This document shows positions 1 to 4,815 of a stretch of DNA of 5,616 nt, one piece after another (positions within the stretch are counted from its first letter, which is position 1; every line of letters starts with the position of its first letter). The position numbers and the translations under genes were made by a program. Under the pieces are notes generated by a model. It worked only from the letters and a program-made list of their open reading frames with translations, had not been told where the DNA came from and searched no databases. Source of the DNA: Alphaproteobacteria bacterium (GTDB lineage: Bacteria > Pseudomonadota > Alphaproteobacteria > Reyranellales > Reyranellaceae); the NCBI GenBank assembly GCA_013290035.1, contig JABCYT010000273.1, forward strand, positions 1 to 5,616, read 5' to 3'.

Positions 1-414
1 GCGGTGGCGGGCGCCATCCTGATGTCGACCGTCAATCGCCTGCTCGGCCCCGATCGGGCCAACATCTGGGCGATGGGCCTGCAGGCGGCGGCGACGCTGA
101 TCGCGGCGCTCGCCATGACGCCCACCGTCGTCGGTGGTTGCATCGCCGTCGTGGGGGCCTGCTGGATCACCGTGATGGCCAACAACGGCACCGCCGTGCA
201 GATGATCCTCCCCAACTTCATGCGGGCAAGAGGCATGGCGGTACACCAGATGGTGTTTTTTGGCGCCATGGTCGTGGGCTCGCTGTTCTGGGGGAAGATC
301 GCCACCCAGTTCGGCACGCAGGCTTCGCTGATCGCCTCGGCCGCGGCGCTCGTGCCCTTCACGGTGCTCGCCGCGTCGATCCGCTTGCCCGGTTCGCCGC
401 TGCCGCGCGCCTGA
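1..414 (+). CDS. MFS exporter, C-terminal part (5' end outside window)
   Basis: The reading frame is open from base 1 and stops with TGA at 412-414, so only the last 137 codons of a gene that starts upstream are visible. The visible part is strongly hydrophobic, with about four membrane-spanning stretches separated by short loops. The segment PNFMRARGMAVHQMVFFG followed by GSLFWGKIA resembles the cytoplasmic loop and following helix of the MFS_3 / EntS-like transmembrane secretion effector branch of the major facilitator superfamily (P-x-x-x-RARG...F-x-G...GS-x-x-WG-x-x-A). These are proton-driven inner-membrane exporters of small molecules. The substrate cannot be told from this fragment. 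It runs in the same direction as the polyamine genes, but a 413-base gap separates them, so co-transcription is unlikely. The family call is fairly sure; the subfamily is inferred from a remembered motif. Confidence 0.8.
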   Translation, partial: AVAGAILMSTVNRLLGPDRANIWAMGLQAAATLIAALAMTPTVVGGCIAVVGACWITVMANNGTAVQMILPNFMRARGMAVHQMVFFGAMVVGSLFWGKIATQFGTQASLIASAAALVPFTVLAASIRLPGSPLPRA

Positions 415-422
415 CACTCTTA

Positions 423-440
423 TGTGTTTTTTTGAACACA
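423..440. repeat. AT-rich inverted repeat just after the MFS gene
   Basis: TGTGTT (423-428) and AACACA (435-440) are perfect inverted complements around a six-base T-rich loop, nine bases after the MFS stop codon. The stem is short and AT-rich, with no T-run after it, so it is a poor intrinsic terminator. It could instead be a regulator half-site pair or chance. It is listed because it is the only symmetric element at the 3' end of the exporter gene. Confidence 0.25.
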
Positions 441-477
441 AGACGCCAAAGAATTTTCCAAGCAGGAAAGAATCCGC

Positions 478-505
478 TTGTAACCGCGTCGATTAGTTGT
501 ATTTA
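478..505 (+). promoter_or_regulatory. Candidate sigma-70 type promoter for the decarboxylase leader
   Basis: TTGTAA (478-483), a 16-base spacer and TATTTA (500-505) form a plausible -35/-10 pair in the most AT-rich part of the gap. Transcription would then begin near 511-514 and give a leader of about 315 bases ahead of the decarboxylase, containing all the hairpins and the upstream ORF. This is based on hexamer resemblance only, and other starts in this AT-rich stretch are possible. Confidence 0.3.
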
Positions 506-605
506 CGATTTCAAGACGCCCAACGCACGTGCCGCTGGCCCTTAGTGGTTACGCAACGACGGAAAGTGTTCTTTTTGGCAGCGCCGGCTTCGAGCCGGGT
601 CCGGG

Positions 606-611
606 AAGGAG
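606..611 (+). promoter_or_regulatory. Strong Shine-Dalgarno of the upstream ORF
   Basis: AAGGAG sits eight bases before the ATG at 620. It is the best ribosome binding site in the left half of the window, much better than that of the decarboxylase itself. It lies just after the 584-598 hairpin, so it is probably exposed. It is the main reason for treating 620-739 as translated. Confidence 0.6.
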
Positions 612-619
612 CTTCTGAT

Positions 620-739
620 ATGTTTGCTTACCGCGCGGGGCGTTGCCCCCGCTATTATGTCATTTGCCCGGTCAATTTCGACCGGGCCTCGTTCGACCTC
701 CCGCTCCTGCGGACAGAGACCCCGTCGAGTATCGGCTGA
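620..739 (+). CDS. Upstream ORF / putative ornithine-sensing leader peptide (39 aa)
   Basis: ATG at 620, TGA at 737-739, preceded by AAGGAG at ideal spacing and ending 88 bases before the decarboxylase start. The peptide is 39 residues: an aromatic and arginine-rich first half (MFAYRAGRCPRYYV), then ICPVNF, then DRASFDLPLLR at residues 21-31, then TETPSSIG. R22-A-S24-F25-D26-L27-x-L29-L30 lines up with RNSFDFHFF of SpeFL, the 34-residue leader of enterobacterial speF that stalls the ribosome when ornithine is present (SpeFL quoted from memory). The motif also falls at nearly the same residue number. The difference is eight further codons after R31, whereas SpeFL ends at NAR-stop. Two strong RNA hairpins overlap its first 23 codons. 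Translation is well supported by the ribosome binding site; an arrest function is inference. Confidence 0.6.
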   Translation: MFAYRAGRCPRYYVICPVNFDRASFDLPLLRTETPSSIG

Positions 740-827
740 CGCACGCTGCCTGTTTGGCACCGTACGTCCCGTTCGACGCTTCCACCGAACCAGCCTTTTG
801 ACCTGATTGACGGGGAACCCCCCAGCG

Positions 828-1958
828 ATGACCGAGCGTATTTTTCGTTATCTCCGAGAGCAGCAGCCCGAGACGCCGTGCCTGGTGGTCGATCTCGACG
901 TGGTCGAGAACAACTTCCGGCGCATGCGCGAGCTGTTGCCGGCGGCCCACATCTTCTACGCCGTGAAGGCCAACCCGGCGGCGCAGATCCTGACGCGCCT
1001 GTCGGGCCTCGGCTCGAAGTTCGACACCGCGAGCCGCGGCGAGATCGAACTCGTGCAGGCGACCGGCGTCGCCGTCGACCGCATCTCCTTCGGCAACACC
1101 ATCAAGAAGGAGAAGGACATCGCCTGGGCCTACCAGCAGGGCGTGCGCCTGTTCGCCTTCGACAGCGAGGCCGAGCTGCAGAAGCTCAGCCGCGCCGCGC
1201 CGGGCGCCCGCGTGTTCTGCCGCGTGCTGGTCGATTGCGGCGGCGCCGAGTGGCCGCTCAGCAAGAAGTTCGGCTGCGCGCCGGAGATGGCCAAGGACCT
1301 GCTGCGCAAGGCCAAGGAGTGGGGGCTCGATGCCTACGGCATCTCCTTCCATGTCGGCAGCCAGCAGACCGACCTCGAGCAGTGGGACAAGGCGCTGGGC
1401 CAGGTCTCGCAGATGTTCTTCGCGCTCGCCGAAGAGGGCGTTGACCTGCGCATGGTCAACCTGGGCGGCGGTTTCCCGGCGCGCTATCGCGCCGAGGTCA
1501 ACTCCATCGAGGCCTACTGCGAGGCGGTCGGCCGCGCGCTGGTGCGTCACTTCGGCAACCGCATGCCCGAGGTCATCATCGAGCCCGGCCGCTCCATGGT
1601 GGGCGACGCGGGCGTTATCCAGAGCGAGGTCGTGCTGGTCTCGCGCAAGGCGGCCAACGACCGCAAGCGCTGGGTCTATCTCGACATCGGCAAGTTCTCG
1701 GGGCTGGCCGAGACCATGGGCGAGAGCATCAAGTACCGCCTGCGCACCGGCCGCGACGGCACGCGCGTCGGGCCGGTGGTGCTGGCCGGCCCGACCTGCG
1801 ACTCGGCCGACATCCTCTACGAGAAGACCGAGTACAAGCTGCCGCTGTCGCTGAAGCCCGGCGACAAGGTCGAGATCCTGTCGACCGGCGCCTACACGAC
1901 GACCTACTCGTCGGTCGCCTTCAACGGCTTCGCGCCGCTCAAGGCGATCTGCATCTAA
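828..1958 (+). CDS. odc: Ornithine decarboxylase (fold-type III, PLP-dependent)
   Basis: A 376-residue cytoplasmic enzyme that decarboxylates L-ornithine to putrescine, the first step of the polyamine route completed by the next gene. It belongs to the alanine-racemase-fold (Orn/DAP/Arg group IV) decarboxylases, with a PLP-binding TIM barrel followed by a beta-domain. Visible landmarks: K47 in YAVKANP forms the Schiff base with PLP; H175 in FHVGSQ stacks on the cofactor; the glycine loop LGGGFP is at 212-217; EPGR at 252-255 binds the phosphate and pyridine nitrogen; the C324-D325 pair in GPTCDSAD supplies the catalytic Cys and substrate Asp from the partner subunit, as C360/D361 do in mouse ODC. 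CDSAD separates it from diaminopimelate decarboxylases, which have a different residue pattern there. A dual lysine/ornithine specificity cannot be excluded. I chose ATG 828 because the family start MTERIF follows directly; a TTG at 807 in the same frame would add seven unlikely residues. Its ribosome binding site is weak (GGGGA at 812-816), which fits leader-controlled expression. Confidence 0.93.
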   Translation: MTERIFRYLREQQPETPCLVVDLDVVENNFRRMRELLPAAHIFYAVKANPAAQILTRLSGLGSKFDTASRGEIELVQATGVAVDRISFGNTIKKEKDIAWAYQQGVRLFAFDSEAELQKLSRAAPGARVFCRVLVDCGGAEWPLSKKFGCAPEMAKDLLRKAKEWGLDAYGISFHVGSQQTDLEQWDKALGQVSQMFFALAEEGVDLRMVNLGGGFPARYRAEVNSIEAYCEAVGRALVRHFGNRMPEVIIEPGRSMVGDAGVIQSEVVLVSRKAANDRKRWVYLDIGKFSGLAETMGESIKYRLRTGRDGTRVGPVVLAGPTCDSADILYEKTEYKLPLSLKPGDKVEILSTGAYTTTYSSVAFNGFAPLKAICI

Positions 1959-1984
1959 GCCCTCGTTTCCATCGCGGAACGAAC

Positions 1985-2018
1985 CGACGGGGCCTTGAGA
2001 AAGGCCCCGTCGCCGTTT
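1985..2018 (+). terminator. Intrinsic terminator or attenuator between odc and hss
   Basis: CGACGGGGCCTT (1985-1996) pairs perfectly with AAGGCCCCGTCG (2001-2012), giving a 12-bp stem closed by a GAGA tetraloop of the stable GNRA class. It begins 26 bases after the odc stop. The T tract that follows is short (TTT at 2016-2018), so termination may be partial, or the hairpin may serve mainly as a 3'-end stabiliser. With only 94 bases between genes it probably sets different levels of odc and hss, or separates two transcripts. Confidence 0.65.
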
Positions 2019-2052
2019 ATCGACCACCATCAGGCAAAGCGGGGACGCTGAA

Positions 2053-3501
2053 ATGGCGAAGAAAGTCGCGCGCAAGTCGAAGAAGGCTTCCAGGAAGCTG
2101 ATCTCTTTCTCCGGGCGCATGGTCATGATCGGCTTCGGCTCGATCGGCCAGGGCGTGCTGCCGCTGATCTTCCGGCACATCGACATCAAGCCGGAGCAGA
2201 TCACGGTGATCTCGGCCGAGGATCGCGGCGGGCTGAAGGAGCTGAAGAAATTCGGTGTCACCTTCATCAGGAAGCGGCTGACGCGCGAGAACTTCCGCGC
2301 AACCCTGGAGCGCCGCCTGGCCAAGGGCGACTTCCTGGTCAACCTGTCGGTCGAAGTCGCCTCGACGGCGCTGGTCGAGCTCTGCCAGGAGAAGGGCGCG
2401 CTCTACCTCGACACCTGCATCGAGCCGTGGCCGGGCGGCTACACCGATCCCAGCCTGTCGGTGTCGCTGCGTTCCAACTATGCGCTGCGCGAGAACATGC
2501 TGAAGCTTGCGCCCAAGTACCCGGGCGGCCCGACGGCGGTGATCGCGCACGGCGCCAATCCGGGCCTGGTCTCGCACTTCGTCAAGAAGGCGCTGGTCAA
2601 TCTTGCCAAGGACACCGGCATGGGCGTCGTGAAGCCGACGACCCGCGAGGGCTGGGGCGAGCTCGCCCGCGACCTCGGCGTCAAGGTGATCCACATCGCC
2701 GAGCGCGACACCCAGGTCTCCAGGAAGCCCAAGAAGGTCGGCGAGTTCGTCAACACCTGGTCGATCGACGGCTTCGTCTCGGAGGGCAGCCAGCCCGCCG
2801 AGATGGGCTGGGGCACGCACGAGAAGGCCCTGCCGTCCGACGGCGCGCGCCACGAGTTCGGCTGCGGCGCCGCGATCTATCTCGATCGGCCGGGGCTGGT
2901 GACGCGCGTGCGCACCTGGACGCCGATCGAGGGACCGTTCCATGGCTTCATCATCACCCACAACGAGTCGATCTCGATGGCCGACTATTTCACGCTGCGC
3001 CAGGGCGACCACGTCGTCTACCGGCCGACCGTGCACTACGCCTACCATCCCTGCGACCAGGCGATCATGTCGATGCACGAATGCGCCGGCAAGAACCTGC
3101 ACCAGCAGAAGCGCCAGCGCCTGATCGTCGACGAGATCACCGAGGGCCGGGACGAGCTCGGCGTGCTGCTGATGGGCCACAAGAAGGGCGCCTACTGGTA
3201 CGGCTCGCAGCTCGACATCGACGAGGCGCGCGAACTCACGCCCTACAACAACGCGACCTCGATCCAGGTCTGCGCGCCCGTCCTGTCGGGCATCGTCTGG
3301 GCGCTCGAGAATCCCGAGCGCGGCATCGTCGAGGCCGACGAGATGGACTTCGACCGCAACCTCGCGATCTGCATGCCCTATCTCGGGCCGGTGGTCGGCA
3401 AGTACAGCGACTGGACGCCGTTGCAGGACCGCGGCGGGCTGTTCCCCGAGGATCTCGACAAGTCCGACCCCTGGCAGTTCAAGAACTTCCGCGTGGTTTA
3501 G
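2053..3501 (+). CDS. hss: Homospermidine synthase, NAD-dependent
   Basis: A 482-residue cytoplasmic enzyme. It oxidises putrescine with NAD+, joins the aminobutyl group to a second putrescine with loss of ammonia, and reduces the imine to sym-homospermidine. The N-terminal Rossmann motif GFGSIGQG is at 27-34. Residues matching the active site described for the Blastochloris viridis enzyme occur with a constant offset of seven (literature numbering from memory): N169 in HGANPG, E217 in AERD, W236 in NTWSIDG (cation-pi residue), E244 in VSEG and H303 in ITHNES. Length fits the bacterial family (about 475-480). ATG 2053 has GGGGA seven bases upstream. The first 22 residues are unusually rich in Lys and Arg (MAKKVARKSKKASRK) and precede the core; a later start at 2119 would begin right at the dinucleotide strand but lacks a site. 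The preceding odc supplies its substrate. I am very sure of the identity. Confidence 0.95.
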   Translation: MAKKVARKSKKASRKLISFSGRMVMIGFGSIGQGVLPLIFRHIDIKPEQITVISAEDRGGLKELKKFGVTFIRKRLTRENFRATLERRLAKGDFLVNLSVEVASTALVELCQEKGALYLDTCIEPWPGGYTDPSLSVSLRSNYALRENMLKLAPKYPGGPTAVIAHGANPGLVSHFVKKALVNLAKDTGMGVVKPTTREGWGELARDLGVKVIHIAERDTQVSRKPKKVGEFVNTWSIDGFVSEGSQPAEMGWGTHEKALPSDGARHEFGCGAAIYLDRPGLVTRVRTWTPIEGPFHGFIITHNESISMADYFTLRQGDHVVYRPTVHYAYHPCDQAIMSMHECAGKNLHQQKRQRLIVDEITEGRDELGVLLMGHKKGAYWYGSQLDIDEARELTPYNNATSIQVCAPVLSGIVWALENPERGIVEADEMDFDRNLAICMPYLGPVVGKYSDWTPLQDRGGLFPEDLDKSDPWQFKNFRVV

Positions 3502-3541
3502 CGAGCTATCGAACAGGGCGGCGGGGGAGCGCCTAAGCTGC

Positions 3542-4165
3542 ATGCAGGCACGAACGCTCAAGCTCTACATCGACTACAAGAGCCCCTACGCCTATCTGGC
3601 CAAGGACCCGGCGTACCGGCTGGAACGTGACACCGGCGTCGAGATCGACTGGCTGCCGTACATCCTGGACATCCCGGCCTATCTGGGGAGCGCCCAGGTC
3701 GACGCCGAGGGCCGCGTGCTCGAGCAGAACCGCAACGCCCACCAATGGCGCCGCGTCAAGTACAGCTACATGGATGTGCGCCGAGAGGCGAACCGGGTCG
3801 GGCTCACCATCCGCGGCACGCAGAAGATCTGGGACTCCTCGCTGGCCGGCATTGGACTGCTCCATGCCAAGCGGCAGGGCGTCTACCGCGCCTACAACGA
3901 CGAGGTCTTTGAGCGGTTCTGGAAGCGCGAGCTGGATATCGAGAACCCCTCGGCACTCGAGGATGTGCTGAAGCGCGCGGGCGCCGATGTCTCCGGCTTC
4001 GACGCGTTCCTGGAGGGCGAAGGCCGGCGCGAGCTGAAGGCCGTGCAGGAAGCGGCCGAGGCCAGGGGCGTTTTCGGCGTCCCGAGCTTCCTGTTGCCGG
4101 AAGGCGATCTGTACTGGGGCCGTGAGCATCTGCCGCGTATCCGCGAGATCCTGGCCGTCCAGTAA
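3542..4165 (+). CDS. DsbA-fold 2-hydroxychromene-2-carboxylate isomerase-like (kappa-GST-like) protein
   Basis: 207 residues with the layout of the DsbA-like thioredoxin domain with helical insert. The N-terminal strand is LKLYIDYKSPYAYLA, with S14 at the place where HCCA isomerases and kappa GSTs have their glutathione-activating Ser. The helical middle is followed by GVFGVPSF with the cis-proline P181, and the protein ends with YWGREHLPRIREIL, like the final strand-helix of this family. There are no cysteines at all, so it is not a disulfide oxidoreductase. Family members use glutathione for isomerisation, for example in aromatic degradation, but no aromatic-degradation genes are visible and the true substrate is unknown. 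It starts 40 bases after hss with no hairpin between, so it may be the last gene of that transcript. The ribosome binding site is GGGGGAG at 3523-3529, with a rather long 12-base spacing to ATG 3542. The fold call is firm; the specific reaction is not. Confidence 0.8.
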   Translation: MQARTLKLYIDYKSPYAYLAKDPAYRLERDTGVEIDWLPYILDIPAYLGSAQVDAEGRVLEQNRNAHQWRRVKYSYMDVRREANRVGLTIRGTQKIWDSSLAGIGLLHAKRQGVYRAYNDEVFERFWKRELDIENPSALEDVLKRAGADVSGFDAFLEGEGRRELKAVQEAAEARGVFGVPSFLLPEGDLYWGREHLPRIREILAVQ

Positions 4166-4188
4166 GCTGGAATGGATTTTACCGGGCT

Positions 4189-4674
4189 CTAGAAGATGCA
4201 GTCCGCCCGGGTGGCCGGCTGAATGGGATCGGCCGGCATGTCGAGACGGCAGTGATAGTCGAACGCGGCGCGAAACGGCGCGGCGATGCGCGCCTTTGCC
4301 TGGATGGGAAGCACGAAGCGCGTGCCGCGACGGTCGATCTGCTGGCGGCCATAGTCGATGTTCGTGCCGTCGGGGAAATAGGCCCCGAAGATGGAGTGTC
4401 CGGCCGAGGAGGTGAACTCCACGATCAGGATGGCGCCGTCGATGCATTCGAAGCGCGGTCCGCTGCGCAGGACACCGGTTTCCGTGTTTTTCCCCGAAGG
4501 TCCGGAGATCGTCCAGCGCGAGGTCGCGGATGTCTGCGAGGACTCCGCCTTCAAGGTGCCGCAGGTCAACGCGTTGGGGCCCTGGGCACTCACCGCCTGG
4601 CCATGCGCCGGCGCCGCGAGGGCTGCCGTCAGCAGCAGCAGCAAGCCTGTTCTTTTCATTTGGGTCGTTCGCAC
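4189..4674 (-). CDS. Small secreted four-cysteine protein of unknown function
   Basis: 161 residues, not recognised. The N-terminus is a classical Sec signal peptide: MRTTQMKR, then the hydrophobic core TGLLLLLTAALAA, with likely cleavage after APA or AHG (residues 21-25). The mature part is rich in Ser, Thr and Gly and appears beta-like, with one W. It has four cysteines (C38, C77, C142, C159), enough for two disulfides in the periplasm, and ends in DCIF. I chose GTG 4674 because AAAGGAGAG (4692-4684 on this strand) is nine bases before it. The in-frame ATG at 4659 would be 24 bases from that site, although the signal peptide works with either start. The gene converges on the isomerase-like gene with a 23-base gap that has no clear terminator, and diverges from the oxidase at 4816. 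The gene being real is well supported by its signal peptide and Shine-Dalgarno; no function is proposed. Confidence 0.75.
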   Translation of the reverse strand: MRTTQMKRTGLLLLLTAALAAPAHGQAVSAQGPNALTCGTLKAESSQTSATSRWTISGPSGKNTETGVLRSGPRFECIDGAILIVEFTSSAGHSIFGAYFPDGTNIDYGRQQIDRRGTRFVLPIQAKARIAAPFRAAFDYHCRLDMPADPIQPATRADCIF

Positions 4675-4815
4675 AAGTGCAGGCTCTCCTTTACAACGCC
4701 ACGACAACCGCAGCGCTGACGCCGCCCCATCGGATTTGAACTGCATCGGGGGGCGGGTCAATCTTGGGCGCTTCGGCCGGAAGGGAGGGGGCGAGAGGTG
4801 GGCGAAAGAGGGCGG
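4675..4815. promoter_or_regulatory. Divergent intergenic region with candidate minus-strand promoter
   Basis: These 141 bases separate the 5' ends of two divergent exported-protein genes and should hold both promoters. On the minus strand TTGACC (4761-4756), a 16-base spacer and TCAAAT (4739-4734) resemble a sigma-70 promoter leading to the AAAGGAGAG site of the small secreted protein. I see no convincing plus-strand -35/-10 pair. AAGGGAGGGG (4781-4790) is a Shine-Dalgarno for the oxidase, nine bases before GTG 4798 when measured from GGGAGG. Confidence 0.35.
4722..4756. repeat. GC-rich inverted repeat between divergent genes
   Basis: CCGCCCC (4722-4728) and GGGGCGG (4750-4756) are perfect inverted complements separated by 21 bases. 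The symmetry overlaps the candidate minus-strand promoter hexamers, so it could be an operator shared by both divergent genes. In DNA this rich in G and C, a 7-base match at such a distance may also be chance. Confidence 0.3.

Larger units (their letters stand above)
511..827 (+). promoter_or_regulatory. Structured 5' leader of ornithine decarboxylase mRNA (speF-motif-like)
   Basis: This is a long untranslated stretch ahead of the decarboxylase with several strong hairpins. CCGGCT/AGCCGG (584-589/593-598) has a TCG loop. GCGGGG/CCCCGC (635-640/647-652) has a six-base loop. A perfect 8-bp stem, GCCCGGTC/GACCGGGC (666-673/680-687), also has a six-base loop. The last two lie inside the upstream ORF at 620-739. 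After that ORF, 768-803 is C-rich and G-poor (16 C against 6 G), the sort of composition used by Rho. A short GGG/CCC fold (812-814/819-821) could cover the only Shine-Dalgarno-like bases of the decarboxylase. A conserved speF RNA motif is known upstream of alphaproteobacterial ornithine decarboxylases, and the position fits. I could not align to that model here, so membership is inferred. Confidence 0.5.

Noticed and set aside
497..619. Upstream extension of the leader ORF from TTG 497
   Set aside because: It has no ribosome binding site and would read through the 584-598 hairpin. AAGGAG eight bases before ATG 620 clearly marks the better start.
666..687. 8-bp hairpin as an intrinsic terminator
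   Set aside because: No T-run follows (CTCGTTCGACC), and it lies inside the uORF.
691..777. Repeated GTTCGAC at 691-697 and 771-777
   Set aside because: A seven-base repeat in a 90-base interval with no further copies is compatible with chance.
807..827. TTG at 807 as the start of ornithine decarboxylase
   Set aside because: It adds MTGNPPA, which does not resemble family starts, and has no Shine-Dalgarno at suitable spacing. ATG 828 begins the expected MTERIF.
672..2342. Very long minus-strand open frame (556 codons) opposite odc
   Set aside because: It lies antisense to a certain ornithine decarboxylase. Long antisense frames are expected in GC-rich DNA with strong third-position G/C, and its Arg/Ala/Leu/Asp-rich translation shows no family motif.
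2017..3561. Long minus-strand open frame (514 codons) opposite hss
   Set aside because: It is a mirror of the hss codon pattern, with low-complexity composition and no recognisable domain.
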